64,000 bases of DNA, taken from the NCBI GenBank assembly GCA_030537455.1, contig JAUNMR010000016.1, forward strand, positions 24,868-88,867, read 5' to 3'. Shown here in pieces: positions 43,350 through 51,631 of the stretch. This stretch comes from Planctomycetia bacterium (GTDB lineage: Bacteria; Planctomycetota; Planctomycetia; Pirellulales; Thermoguttaceae). The notes under the pieces were generated by a model, which did no database searches, was not told where the DNA came from, and saw only the letters and a list, made by a program, of their open reading frames with translations. Numbering within the stretch: the stretch's first letter is position 1; each line of letters opens with the position of its first letter. The position numbers were made by a program, and so were the translations under genes.

Positions 43350-43520
43350 ATGGCTGCTCAAGTTGATAAAGGCTCTTGCGTTGGTTGTGGCGCTTGTACC
43401 GGCGAATGCCCCTGTGGCGCGATCGAACTGATCGACGACGTCGCTACCGTCAATGACAATTGCGTTAGCTGCGGCGCGTGCGCTGACGCCTGTCCCGCCG
43501 GCGCTATCACCGTCGAATGA
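43350..43520 (+). CDS. 2[4Fe-4S] bacterial-type ferredoxin
   Basis: 56 aa, a short ORF: starts MAAQVDKGSCVGCG, ends AGAITVE. Two clusters, each C-x2-C-x2-C-x3-C-P: Cys10, 13, 16, 20 and Cys38, 41, 44, 48, with Cys22 extra. This is the clostridial-type ferredoxin layout and length. AGGAG precedes the ATG. Low-potential electron carrier in the cytoplasm; the indolepyruvate oxidoreductase and flavodiiron protein at 50.3-54.1 kb are natural partners. Transcribed alone from its own promoter and ended by the terminator at 43571. Confidence 0.93.
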   Translation: MAAQVDKGSCVGCGACTGECPCGAIELIDDVATVNDNCVSCGACADACPAGAITVE

Positions 43521-43539
43521 TCGTGTAGAATCGGCATTC

Positions 43540-43567
43540 TTGACGCCTTTGTCGCATGTCGTATAAT
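43540..43567 (+). promoter_or_regulatory. Promoter for the DUF1232-hydrolase gene
   Basis: TTGACG (43540-43545), a 16-base spacer, TATAAT (43562-43567). The expected start (about 43574) lies inside the left arm of the ferredoxin terminator. Confidence 0.65.
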
Positions 43568-43570
43568 TGA

Positions 43571-43607
43571 CCGCGTTGATTCTCTCCCAAGGATCAACGC
43601 GGTTTTT
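43571..43607 (+). terminator. Terminator after ferredoxin
   Basis: 10-bp stem CCGCGTTGAT/ATCAACGCGG (43571-43580, 43593-43602), then TTTTT. Directly overlaps the start point of the next promoter. Confidence 0.8.
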
Positions 43608-43662
43608 ATTTGGTTCGATCAAATGGAGCCAATAATGACTTTCCTCATTCTGTGATCTGGTT

Positions 43663-44895
43663 ATGGGTATTTTTGACAAATTCAATCTTTCCACGGAAGA
43701 GAACACCGAGCAGCCGCAACTGAACGAGCGCCAGGAAATCCTCGCAACGCAGATGCTCGAGAAAAAATGCCAGGCCGCCGCGGAACTCGCTGACGATCCG
43801 GGAGCCTTGCGTTCCACACTGGATGCGAGTAAAAACTGGCTGGGTCGTTTCGCCGCTAAATTCATGCCAAACGCCTACGAAAGCTTTACCACCGTCTTTC
43901 GTATGCTAGACGCCGCCGTCAACGGCGAGTACCAGCTCGACAAAACGACGCTCGCGTCCCTCGTAGGAGCTTTGCTCTACTGCGTCTCGCCTATCGACGT
44001 GATTCCCGACGCTATCCCCGTGATTGGACTGATCGACGACGCCTTCGTACTCTCCTGGACAATCAATCGTTTGGCAAATGAAATCCAATCTTTCCGCGCG
44101 TGGGAAAGACTCAGCGCCACAAAGTGCGCGCTCACCTCGTATTTGCCATATTTTAACCAAATCAAACGCGTCGTACTATGCCCTGGATGGATGACCGCCA
44201 ATGATACCGGCGAAGAAATTGCACAGATTTTAGCGCCGGTCTTTCCACGCGCGGACTTCGAATTTTTCAACTGGAACTCGAACGTGTCATGGTCTCAGGC
44301 GCGCCAGAGCGCCGACGCAGAGGTCGCGCAAGACTTCGAAGAATTTCTACGACGCAGTAGCGACCTGACAAGCGTCGCCGTCTTTGGTCATTCTCTGGGC
44401 GCAAGAATCCTCACGCGTACCCTCGCCCATTTGGCGTGCGAGCCGCAAAAACGCGCGCTACTGTGGAATCGTAAATCCAGCGCGCAAGTCGGTCAGGCAT
44501 TCCTACTAGGCGCGGCGATCGACGCAGACGATCCCGACGTGCCATTTGCCGCCACCGCGTCGCAAGCGCCGATATGTAACTTCTTCAGTCGATCCGATCG
44601 CGTGCTAAACTATCTCTATCGCGTGGCGGAGCAAAAATCCGCGCTTGGCTATTCCGGCATAGCGACCCACGCCGAGAATTTCATCGATTGTGTTGTTTCG
44701 GGCAGAGAAGAATATCTCCTCGACGTCACGGAAAATCTCACTTCGCTTATGACGATTTTCCGCTCGCCCATACTCCTGGCGCAATTTACAACCGTCGACA
44801 ATATCGCCAGCGGCTTGCCGTTATACTGGCGACATCAATTTGAGCAGTACGCACAATTCTTTGCCGATTCTGTCGGCGCGAAGGCGAGCGACTAG
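43663..44895 (+). CDS. DUF1232 domain fused to alpha/beta-hydrolase
   Basis: 410 aa, no signal peptide. Residues about 90-130 carry the DUF1232/YkvA membrane hairpin: LVGALLYCVSPIDVIPDAIPVIGLIDDAFVLSWTI, with the typical Y-x-x-x-P-x-D-x-x-P-D and G-x-x-D-D. Residues about 165-400 form an alpha/beta-hydrolase of the DUF726/YqiA-like kind: VVLCPGWMTAND, FEFFNWNS, nucleophile elbow FGHSLGARILTR (Ser in GHSLG), FLLGAAIDADDP, FFSRSDRVLNYLYR and the late His in ATHAENF. Probably membrane-associated; acyl or peptide substrate unknown. Strong terminator after it. Confidence 0.7.
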   Translation: MGIFDKFNLSTEENTEQPQLNERQEILATQMLEKKCQAAAELADDPGALRSTLDASKNWLGRFAAKFMPNAYESFTTVFRMLDAAVNGEYQLDKTTLASLVGALLYCVSPIDVIPDAIPVIGLIDDAFVLSWTINRLANEIQSFRAWERLSATKCALTSYLPYFNQIKRVVLCPGWMTANDTGEEIAQILAPVFPRADFEFFNWNSNVSWSQARQSADAEVAQDFEEFLRRSSDLTSVAVFGHSLGARILTRTLAHLACEPQKRALLWNRKSSAQVGQAFLLGAAIDADDPDVPFAATASQAPICNFFSRSDRVLNYLYRVAEQKSALGYSGIATHAENFIDCVVSGREEYLLDVTENLTSLMTIFRSPILLAQFTTVDNIASGLPLYWRHQFEQYAQFFADSVGAKASD

Positions 44896-44993
44896 AACGG
44901 TCGTTACGAACAAAGCCTGCCGCGACGCGGCTATGTGGTCATAACGTCGAAGCGCGTTGAGCTTCTGGGACAAACGACGCGCTAGACACAACA

Positions 44994-45035
44994 AAACCGC
45001 GCCGAGGCAACGTTGTCTCGGCGCGGTTTTTATTT
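44994..45035. terminator. Bidirectional terminator
   Basis: 13-bp perfect stem AAACCGCGCCGAG/CTCGGCGCGGTTT (44994-45006, 45017-45029), followed by TTTTATTT. It serves the converging genes at 43663 and 46131. Confidence 0.9.
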
Positions 45036-45060
45036 GAGTTGTGAGCGTTACACACGCGTA

Positions 45061-46131
45061 TCAATGCATTGGCGTTGCGGTGGCGCGCGCGTCGTAGACC
45101 TGACCGGAAACCAGACCGGGCAGAATCGCCGAGCTATTGTTACTGGCGCGCACGGTCGTAACGGTTGGCGCAACGTTCGGCGCCGCGGAAGTCGTTGTCT
45201 TCGTTGTCGTCGTTGTCGGCGCGGTCGGCACGCTCGGATAATTCACGACATAGCCGTTATTCGGGGCGTTGCGATTCACCACGACAGAATCAGTTGCGCT
45301 GGTGAGGTTAGTGCGAGCAACGGTGTGAGACTCTTGCAAGGAGCGGAGCGCAACGTCGCTAGCCACCGCGCTGTGATACAGGGAGGTCGCGCTAGTAAGA
45401 TCAGTCGAGCCAGCGGAGGTTTCGGGGGCGAGCCATGAGCGCTGCGAATCGTAAGTCGGCACAGCTTGCGACGAGGCGGGCAAGATTCGCAATTCCGGGG
45501 GAAGTTGCAAATCGGTAACATTCGGGGTCGTGGTCTGAGGCGCGGCGGGTTCGGTAGTCGCGGGCGTCATGGTCGCCTGCAACTCCGCGGGCAACATCGA
45601 GGTATAGTCGCTTTGCGTAGTGGAAATGGAACCCGGCGCAAAGGTTTGACCAGGCGTAGGGGCAACGCTCACAAAGCTAGACACGGACGGCGCGCTCGAC
45701 GAAAAGGTCGGTTGCGCGGACGATTGAGTCGTCACGGGTTGCGTCGGCACCACGTCTGGTTGCGGATGATTATGGAAATCGTAGACGCTCTCGTCCTTAT
45801 TAGAGGCATTGGCGACAAAATTCGCCCCGCCGTTCTGAGGAGTCGGTTCAGAAACATTCTGACGACCATCCAAGAGGGAAACGGTCTCCCGATCCAGGTT
45901 AGTAGGAGGCTTCGGCGCGTCCGGAGTCAAATCGTTCGACTGCGCACGACTCTCCAGTTCCTCGAGCTTATTCTTATCGCAATCGTTGCAAGTGTTTCTC
46001 TTGAAGGGACACTGGTGCGAGCTACAACCGCAAGCCGACAAAAACACTGCCACAAGCAGAAGACAGAAGGTCAAAACGCTCTGTCTTCTCTGCGGCTGTT
46101 GAGTTGGATTGAATGACGTCGTTAATTTCAT
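45061..46131 (-). CDS. Pro/Thr/Ser-rich lipoprotein
   Basis: 356 aa from the ATG at 46131 (GGAGAT six bases upstream); the upstream frame to 46203 has no site. Lipobox LLVAVFLSAC-GCSS, so probably lipidated at the Cys near residue 34. After a Cys-rich segment (CPFKRNTCNDCDKNK), the rest is low-complexity Thr/Pro/Ser/Ala with repeated TT and VAPT runs, presumably an unstructured surface or linker protein. No known domain. Codon use looks like its neighbours. It may be a coat or tether protein of the envelope; this is inference. Confidence 0.6.
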   Translation of the reverse strand: MKLTTSFNPTQQPQRRQSVLTFCLLLVAVFLSACGCSSHQCPFKRNTCNDCDKNKLEELESRAQSNDLTPDAPKPPTNLDRETVSLLDGRQNVSEPTPQNGGANFVANASNKDESVYDFHNHPQPDVVPTQPVTTQSSAQPTFSSSAPSVSSFVSVAPTPGQTFAPGSISTTQSDYTSMLPAELQATMTPATTEPAAPQTTTPNVTDLQLPPELRILPASSQAVPTYDSQRSWLAPETSAGSTDLTSATSLYHSAVASDVALRSLQESHTVARTNLTSATDSVVVNRNAPNNGYVVNYPSVPTAPTTTTTKTTTSAAPNVAPTVTTVRASNNSSAILPGLVSGQVYDARATATPMH

Positions 46132-47123
46132 TGGATTATCTCCGTCGCGGAAGACGCGCAACGTTCCGTGCGCGCGATACTCCACTGGCGCTTGGTATTT
46201 CAAACGCCAATTTAATTACTGGGCGAATCTGCCTGACTCGCCGCCCCCATCGTGGACTCCAAAAGAGTCCCGCATAATGTTACTACTACGCATGTACGCT
46301 TTATAACACCGATTTTTACAAAAATCCTGGATTATTTCCAGAAGATCTTAAGCGTTTTCCTTTTAAAAAAGTTTAAAATCTGAAACACGTGTTACGATTA
46401 TATCAGTTATAACGATTTTAACAACAATATAAATTTTCACGACGACTTAACCTTGCTCTCAAAGTAAAACACGACCGCATTATTAACGTCTCTTATCAGC
46501 TTTAACTAGCCGTAACAGTCATAGTGAAATACCGCTTGCATTCTCGTATCGAACGATTCATTCGCACAAACGGTCACAATCGTTACAATCAACTCTAAAA
46601 GCATTTCACGAATAACAGACGCGGCGGCGCGATTATTTCCTACGCGCACACGCTTTTTTCTGAAATCGAAAAGGGAGCTAAGACGATTGATAGTGCGTCG
46701 GGTATTGCGTGCTCTTGTCTACGTCTGTGTTACTTGGACAAGCGTTCGTCGCCCGCGTTAGCCGATTAGCGCACATGTAACGCTGAGCCGTTACGTGTGG
46801 TCGTTATTTTTATTACAAAAGATACAAAACGTTGTCACAGTGGCGCGACTATGCTCTTTTTTAACAAAATTGGCATAGTTGTGTAAATTTGCGCGTTCTT
46901 TATTCGTAACAAATGTTAGTCGGCGACGTGGAGGCGACGTCCCTGGTACGAACGACCATCCTTGCGTGAAAACGCGCGTTACGACCACGCGTAACTTTGC
47001 GAACGACCTGCCTGCGAATTGGATTTTTGCCTACTCTCGACCATACGTCCTGTAGCGGAACGGCAAACGCAGGTTCTCTTCGCTTACCCGCATAACAAAG
47101 CAGTACAAGAAGGAGCAGTTACT
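46132..47123. other. Long AT-rich stretch before csrA
   Basis: About 990 bases, with no gene. A hairpin with a T-rich tail at 46772-46812 has no gene in front of it on its strand, which hints at a small transcript. The last 100 bases hold the csrA leader. The rest shows nothing I can name. Confidence 0.5.
46772..46812 (+). terminator. Hairpin with T-tract and no known upstream gene
   Basis: CACATGTAACG/CGTTACGTGTG (46772-46782, 46789-46799, one G-U pair) closes a CTGAGC loop. It is followed by GTCGTTATTTTTATT. Confidence 0.45.
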
Positions 47124-47381
47124 ATGCTTGTTTTGTCTAGGTATAAAGATCAAAGCATCTACATTGGCGATGACGTCATTGTAACAATCGTCGACGTTCG
47201 TGGCGATCGTATTCGCTTGGGAATTGAGGCGCCCGCTAACGTACCGGTGCATCGCCAAGAGATCTACGAGGCCATTCAGCGCGAAAATGCGCGTCGACCC
47301 GAGGAAAAGTCGCCAAGACGTTCCGGCGGCGCTCGTGGAGGTAATAACGCCGACTACGAACTCGATTTTAACGTCAGGTAA
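47124..47381 (+). CDS. csrA: Carbon storage regulator CsrA
   Basis: 85 aa from the ATG at 47124, which has AAGGAG nine bases upstream. The longer frame from 47019 is a shadow. Core MLVLSRYKDQSIYIGDDVIVTIVDVRGDRIRLGIEAPANVPVHRQEIYEAI is canonical CsrA (R44-type RNA-binding Arg in VPVHRQEIY). The C-terminal 35 residues (RRPEEKSPRRSGGARGG) are a long charged tail, absent from E. coli CsrA (61 aa). Binds GGA motifs in mRNA leaders as a dimer and represses translation. No fliW or flagellin gene adjoins. Terminator follows. Confidence 0.95.
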   Translation: MLVLSRYKDQSIYIGDDVIVTIVDVRGDRIRLGIEAPANVPVHRQEIYEAIQRENARRPEEKSPRRSGGARGGNNADYELDFNVR

Positions 47382-47412
47382 CATGCGCATAAGCGCACAA
47401 CACGATCGCTAG

Positions 47413-47446
47413 AACACGGCGTCCACAATGGCGCCGTGTTTTTTTT
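47413..47446 (+). terminator. Terminator after csrA
   Basis: AACACGGCG/CGCCGTGTT (47413-47421, 47432-47440), with inner CCA/TGG pairing and a run of ten Ts. Confidence 0.9.
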
Positions 47447-47462
47447 CGTAAAACCGCCCCCG

Positions 47463-47491
47463 TTGAGACCTCGACTACGCTACGGTATAAT
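47463..47491 (+). promoter_or_regulatory. Promoter of the uracil-DNA glycosylase gene
   Basis: TTGAGA (47463-47468), a 17-base spacer, TATAAT (47486-47491), about 65 bases before the start codon. Confidence 0.65.
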
Positions 47492-47556
47492 GACCTAACG
47501 TCTCACACGACGCCAGCGTCACTTGCGCCGGCGTCCCAACAGGAACAGGCGACGCA

Positions 47557-48396
47557 ATGGCACGACTCCCCAAAGACTCTACAAATTATCTCCTCTCGGA
47601 ATACCTTGCGGATCTCGAACGCGCCGGCGTACGTGATTATTATCGCGGCGACCGTCGCCAAGTGGGCGCACTCGCGCAAACGCCTGACACAAATGATAAC
47701 ACGACCGCGACCAGACGTATACAGATCACTCGCGAGTCGCTCCCCACGAACGCTTCGCACACGCCGTCAGGAAGCGTCCCCAATCCGGCCGCGCCACAGG
47801 TCGACCATGCGGTTCTGTCGCCCGAGGGACAAGAGCGCAAGGCGCGACTGGATCTCGTGCGTGAGGAGGTCGCAGCCTGTGCAAGGTGTGCGGAACTGGT
47901 CGCCAATCGTAAGCAAACGGTCTTTGGCTCCGGCAATCCAGAGGCGACGTTGTTATTTTTGGGAGAAGGACCTGGCGCGGAAGAAGACCTCAGGGGCGAG
48001 CCCTTTGTCGGGCGCAGCGGTCAACTACTCACCGATATGATCGAAAAGGGAATGAAGATTCCGCGTGCGAGCGTGTATATCTGTAATGTCGTAAGATGCC
48101 GACCGCCACAGAACCGCAATCCTTTGCCAGAAGAGGCGAATGCATGTCGACCCTTCCTCGAGGCAACCTTACGGATCATTCAACCGAAATTCATCTGTTG
48201 CCTCGGCGCCATCGCCGCGACGAATCTACTGCAACAGAACGTGGCGTTGGGCAAACTCAGAGGAGTCGTACATGAGTATCAGGGCGCGCGCGTGGTATGC
48301 ACTTACCATCCGGCGTATCTTCTGCGCAATCCCAGCGCAAAAAAGCAAGCGTGGGAAGATCTGCAATTGCTCATGAGGGAAATGGGACTGCGATAA
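47557..48396 (+). CDS. Type-4 (Fe-S) uracil-DNA glycosylase
   Basis: 279 aa. Removes uracil from DNA. Motifs: [20 protein letters not shown] (two of the Fe-S cysteines), [26 protein letters not shown] (water-activating GEGPG/EDLxGxPFVGRxG), [16 protein letters not shown] (third Cys and substrate pocket), [14 protein letters not shown] and [14 protein letters not shown] [10 protein letters not shown]. The first 85 residues are an extension not needed for the fold, low in order, whose role I cannot name. Cytoplasmic, base excision repair. Single gene with own promoter. Confidence 0.92.
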   Translation: MARLPKDSTNYLLSEYLADLERAGVRDYYRGDRRQVGALAQTPDTNDNTTATRRIQITRESLPTNASHTPSGSVPNPAAPQVDHAVLSPEGQERKARLDLVREEVAACARCAELVANRKQTVFGSGNPEATLLFLGEGPGAEEDLRGEPFVGRSGQLLTDMIEKGMKIPRASVYICNVVRCRPPQNRNPLPEEANACRPFLEATLRIIQPKFICCLGAIAATNLLQQNVALGKLRGVVHEYQGARVVCTYHPAYLLRNPSAKKQAWEDLQLLMREMGLR

Positions 48397-48466
48397 CTTC
48401 AGTGCGTCAAGACCAAAAAAGAACGTCAAATTGCCAAAAAAATCGACGCTTACGTAGAACGCCCCC

Positions 48467-48494
48467 TTGTCAATTCGAAATTACGCGATACAAT
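48467..48494 (+). promoter_or_regulatory. Promoter before the small basic protein
   Basis: TTGTCA (48467-48472), a 16-base spacer, TACAAT (48489-48494). Predicted leader about 155 bases. Confidence 0.5.
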
Positions 48495-48657
48495 CTTCGC
48501 TACGTTTGCTTGCTTAGTGAGCAGATGAATTCGTCGTTTTCCGTCGACGCACGCTCGTCGTTCGCGTCTGGTCAACGGAGACGCCATAGGCGATCGATAC
48601 GTCGCTAGACGAACGCGTCGAGTTAATCGACGACTTACCTTGTAAAGGAGTTTCAAA

Positions 48658-48756
48658 TGGCAAAACCGGGAAGAACCATTAAGAAGGCGAACCACGGCAA
48701 GAGACCCGCGAACGCGAAAGCGCGTCGCGCGAAGCGCCGTATCGTCAAGACCTGAT
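48658..48756 (+). CDS. 32-aa basic protein, bL37-like
   Basis: A short ORF of 32 codons plus stop, starting MAKPGRTIKKANHGKRP and ending RRAKRRIVKT. AAAGGAG lies six bases before the ATG, with a promoter before and a terminator after, so it is a complete gene. It contains 13 Lys/Arg and no acidic residue. The KANHGKRPxA segment resembles what I recall of actinobacterial ribosomal protein bL37, and the size and charge fit a ribosome-bound protein. The likeness is from memory and covers about 11 residues. A DNA- or RNA-binding protein of other kind is possible. I would keep the name provisional. Confidence 0.55.
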
Positions 48757-48787
48757 CTTGACCATTACGCTTTTTCTTCATACAATT

Positions 48788-48829
48788 GCGCGACTGTGGC
48801 GTTTAAACGCGCCAATTCGCGCTTTTTTT
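48788..48829 (+). terminator. Terminator after the small basic protein
   Basis: GCGCGA/TCGCGC (48788-48793, 48817-48822), with an inner palindrome around TTTAAA, then TTTTTTTATTT. Confidence 0.75.
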
Positions 48830-48878
48830 ATTTCTACGTCGCCAAGACAATAAACGCGACTTTTGCATGGAGGCGCTT

Positions 48879-49388
48879 ATGGTAAAAAAACCGTTGATCG
48901 TCGATCCGTCCTTATACGATGAGAACAAGCCGATCGCTACGCTCGAAGATATTCGCAAGTACAATCGTCAGCGTTACGAGATGGAGCAACTCACCGGCAT
49001 TCTTTACGACGATTTCGAAAACAAACGTTGCGTCGGCTACAAGGACATGACCGATCAGGAGTTCTGGGTTCGAGGTCACATGCCCGGCTTTCCGCTCACC
49101 CCTGGCGTCGTGCTCTGTGAAGTCGCCGCACAAATGGCAAGCTACTTCACCACCAAGCACAATATGTTCAATAACGCGGTCATGGGGTTTGCCGGTCTGG
49201 AAGAGGTTAAGTTCCGCGGTATGGTAAGACCCGGTGATCGTGTGATTATCCAGTCGGAAATGCTGAAGTGGCGTAAGATCCTCATTACCGCGCGCTTTAT
49301 GTGCCTGGTACGCGACGACGTGGTGTGCGAAGGCGTACTCAAGGGAGTTCCGTTGCCATTTGACGCGGAACCGGTCGAGGTTCAATAG
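48879..49388 (+). CDS. Second FabZ-like hot-dog dehydratase
   Basis: 169 aa from the ATG at 48879, which has GGAGG upstream; the ATG at 48867 overlaps that site. The hot-dog dehydratase core is in RGHMPGFPLTPGVVLCEVAAQMASYF, keeping the His in GHMPG and the Glu in CEVAAQ. It continues with GLEEVKFRGMVRPGDRVIIQ. Compared with FabZ it has a 60-residue N-terminal extension (LTGILYDDFENKRCVGYKDMT). Likely acts on 3-hydroxyacyl-ACP or -CoA. Not next to other lipid genes, so its pathway is open. Other possibility: a FabA-like or thioesterase-like enzyme. Confidence 0.72.
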   Translation: MVKKPLIVDPSLYDENKPIATLEDIRKYNRQRYEMEQLTGILYDDFENKRCVGYKDMTDQEFWVRGHMPGFPLTPGVVLCEVAAQMASYFTTKHNMFNNAVMGFAGLEEVKFRGMVRPGDRVIIQSEMLKWRKILITARFMCLVRDDVVCEGVLKGVPLPFDAEPVEVQ

Positions 49389-49441
49389 TCTTTGGCAATT
49401 TCACTGTCGCGCACGTGCGCTTTACATCACTGGGTTTCAAA

Positions 49442-50146
49442 ATGCCTCGTCGTTCACTACCGAAAATTCGCGGAAACTTTGACCTCACGCGGTTCTTTAT
49501 CGCCATGGAGCCGGACTTCCACGATTGCGACGCTACAGAAGATTATCCAAGAACGCCCTACGCGGAACTGACCAATCTGAGCGCCGAGCAATTAAACGAA
49601 CGCCTCTTCGGGCGAATCGCGCCCTTGGAATTGGAAATCGGCAGTGGCAAAGGAATGTTCCTCGTAAACGCCGCGACTGCGCGACCGGATCACAATTTCC
49701 TAGGAATTGAAATCGCCTATCGTTACGCGCTACTGTGTGGCTCAAAATTTGCAAAACGCAATCTCACAAACGCCGTCATGTTCAACGCTGACGCCGCCAA
49801 ACTCGTACGCGAGCTCATTCCCGACGTAGCGCTATGCGACGTGCATATCTATTTTCCCGACCCGTGGTGGAAAAAGGCGCATCGCAAACGAAGAATCGTA
49901 CGACCAGACGTGATCAAAACGATCGAGCAGAAATTACAAAAGGGGGGGAGATTACACTTCTGGACCGACGTTCAGGAATATTACCTCTCCGGCGTGGAGA
50001 TCATTAAGCTCTCTAGTAACCTTGCCGGACCGTTCTCCGTGGTGGAACGCGCCTCCGCAAACGATATGGACTTCCACACTCACTTCGAACGACGCACAAG
50101 ACTCAATGAGTTGCCGGTCTATCGTTCCTATTTTGTCAAACGCTAA
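49442..50146 (+). CDS. trmB: tRNA (guanine-N7)-methyltransferase
   Basis: 234 aa from the ATG at 49442; the GTG at 49415 would add nine residues and neither start has a strong site. Methylates G46 of tRNA using S-adenosylmethionine. Motifs: LELEIGSGKGMFLVNAA (SAM binding), NFLGIEIAYRYAL, ALCDVHIYFPDPWWKKAHRKRRIV (the TrmB signature), then GGRLHFWTDVQEYY and ERRTRLNELPVYRSYF at the end. The YFPDPWxKKxHxKRR motif is complete except Trp for Pro. Length is usual. Strong terminator follows. Confidence 0.92.
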   Translation: MPRRSLPKIRGNFDLTRFFIAMEPDFHDCDATEDYPRTPYAELTNLSAEQLNERLFGRIAPLELEIGSGKGMFLVNAATARPDHNFLGIEIAYRYALLCGSKFAKRNLTNAVMFNADAAKLVRELIPDVALCDVHIYFPDPWWKKAHRKRRIVRPDVIKTIEQKLQKGGRLHFWTDVQEYYLSGVEIIKLSSNLAGPFSVVERASANDMDFHTHFERRTRLNELPVYRSYFVKR

Positions 50147-50217
50147 CGACGCGCAAAGTTGCAAACGTGCGCTTGCAAGTCGGAGTACGTCGTCCATTTG
50201 AACGCACGTGTATCCAC

Positions 50218-50258
50218 AAAAAAACGTCACGACCCTATTTCGGTTGTGACGTTTTTTT
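50218..50258. terminator. Bidirectional terminator
   Basis: AACGTCACgACC/GGTtGTGACGTT with a 7-base loop. T-runs flank it on both strands. Ends trmB and the opposing flavodiiron gene. Confidence 0.85.
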
Positions 50259-50339
50259 ATGTTCATTTTGTCTGTGCAACGCATGACGCGCGCTTGTGGT
50301 TAACCTGAGCTAATCTCAAGCGAGACAATGGTAAAAAAC

Positions 50340-51584
50340 TCACGCTTGGTCTTTAAGAAAGCGTTCCCATGCGGCTTGTGCGAGTTGCGCTCCGGCGGCG
50401 CGACATTGCGCGAGGACTTCTTCGTTGGGGCGTTGTTTCGCTTTAATCGGCGTTTCGGTAATCGCGTGATACTTGAGCGCTTCGAAGTTCTTTTGGATCG
50501 CCTCCGGTCCGCCCTGCCCCCAGCCGAAGGAGCCGAACGCCAACGCGGTCTTTTCGCGGAACTTCAGACCCTGGAAGTACGCCATAACAGACGCCATACT
50601 CGGCATGAGCCAGGCGTTGAGCGTCGCGCTGCCAAAGGCGATCGACGCGGCGTCGAGCGCTTCCGCGGCCAGACGTGTGAGCGTCGTTTTACGCGCGTGC
50701 ATAAGCTGTACGTCGAAGCGTTCCGCCAAGGGATTCTCTTTCGCGAGCGCCTGACCGCGCTCCACCGCGCCGGCGTAAATCTCCTCGGCCATGAGTTCGG
50801 TGCTCTGCCACATCGTGTCGTAAATCACCAGGACTTTAGGAGCGTACTGACCGCTCGCCCACTTCTGATATTCCTGCACGATTTGCGGAATATGGGAACG
50901 CCACATGACGCCGTGCGCCGGCGCGATCAGTTCGATCTCAAGGGACGCGGCCGCTTCGAGAGCTTTAAGCGTCTGTTTACCGTAAGGAGCGACGATATTC
51001 GCGTAATAGCTCTTCGCCTCCTCCAGGAGTTTCGGAAGGTCGTATTGATCGTCGAAACGCTCGGAAGTGGCAATGTGCTGTCCAAAGGCGTCGTTGGAGA
51101 AGAGGATCTTCTCTTCGGGCATATAGGAGATCGTCGATTCCGGCCAGTGCACCATGGGGACGTTCACAAAGGTCAGGGAACGCTTGCCAAGGCTGAGCGA
51201 CTCGCCGGAGGCGACGATTTGGAACTTCCAGTTGGAAACGTCAAAGAAACCTGCGAGCGCCTCTTTGCATTTAGCGTTACAGACAACCGTCGCGTTAGGA
51301 CAAGCCTGAACCATCGCGGGCAGAGCGCCGGCGTGGTCAAGTTCCGCATGATGACAGACGAGGTAATCGACTTTATCGAGCGGCGTGAGAGACGACACGT
51401 TACGCAGTAGTTGCGCGGCGTAAGGAGCCTTGACCGTATCGAGCAACGCGACCTTTTCGTCGCGTACAAGATAAGCGTTGTAGGTCGCGCCCAGACGAGT
51501 GTCGTAACTATGGAAATCGCGCACGTTATAGTCGACGTACCCGACTTGGTCAATACCAGGACGCAAAGAGGCGCTTAGTTTCAT
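50340..51584 (-). CDS. Flavodiiron protein (FprA-like)
   Basis: 414 aa. Beta-lactamase-fold di-iron domain then flavodoxin domain. All metal ligands are present: HAELDH in VCHHAELDHAGAL (H-x-E-x-D-H), His in PMVHWPES, Asp in FSNDAFGQH, His in APAHGVMWR. The flavodoxin domain starts at about 258 (VLVIYDTMWQSTELMAEEI). Reduces O2 to water or NO to N2O using reduced ferredoxin or rubredoxin, protecting anaerobes. Cytoplasmic. Same strand as iorAB, 47 bases downstream of iorB, so it may share that transcript. Electron donor may be the ferredoxin at 43350; this is inference. Confidence 0.92.
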   Translation of the reverse strand: MKLSASLRPGIDQVGYVDYNVRDFHSYDTRLGATYNAYLVRDEKVALLDTVKAPYAAQLLRNVSSLTPLDKVDYLVCHHAELDHAGALPAMVQACPNATVVCNAKCKEALAGFFDVSNWKFQIVASGESLSLGKRSLTFVNVPMVHWPESTISYMPEEKILFSNDAFGQHIATSERFDDQYDLPKLLEEAKSYYANIVAPYGKQTLKALEAAASLEIELIAPAHGVMWRSHIPQIVQEYQKWASGQYAPKVLVIYDTMWQSTELMAEEIYAGAVERGQALAKENPLAERFDVQLMHARKTTLTRLAAEALDAASIAFGSATLNAWLMPSMASVMAYFQGLKFREKTALAFGSFGWGQGGPEAIQKNFEALKYHAITETPIKAKQRPNEEVLAQCRAAGAQLAQAAWERFLKDQA

Positions 51585-51631
51585 CGTGTAAAGACTTTCT
51601 TAAAACGGGGTGAATAAAATCGAATCGATAA

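Noticed and set aside
45466..46116. 216-aa Arg/Gly-rich ORF opposite the lipoprotein gene
   Set aside because: Antisense of low-complexity Pro/Thr codons, which reads as Gly/Arg.
50328..51410. 360-aa plus-strand ORF across the flavodiiron gene
   Set aside because: Antisense shadow. All seven metal ligands are on the minus-strand product.
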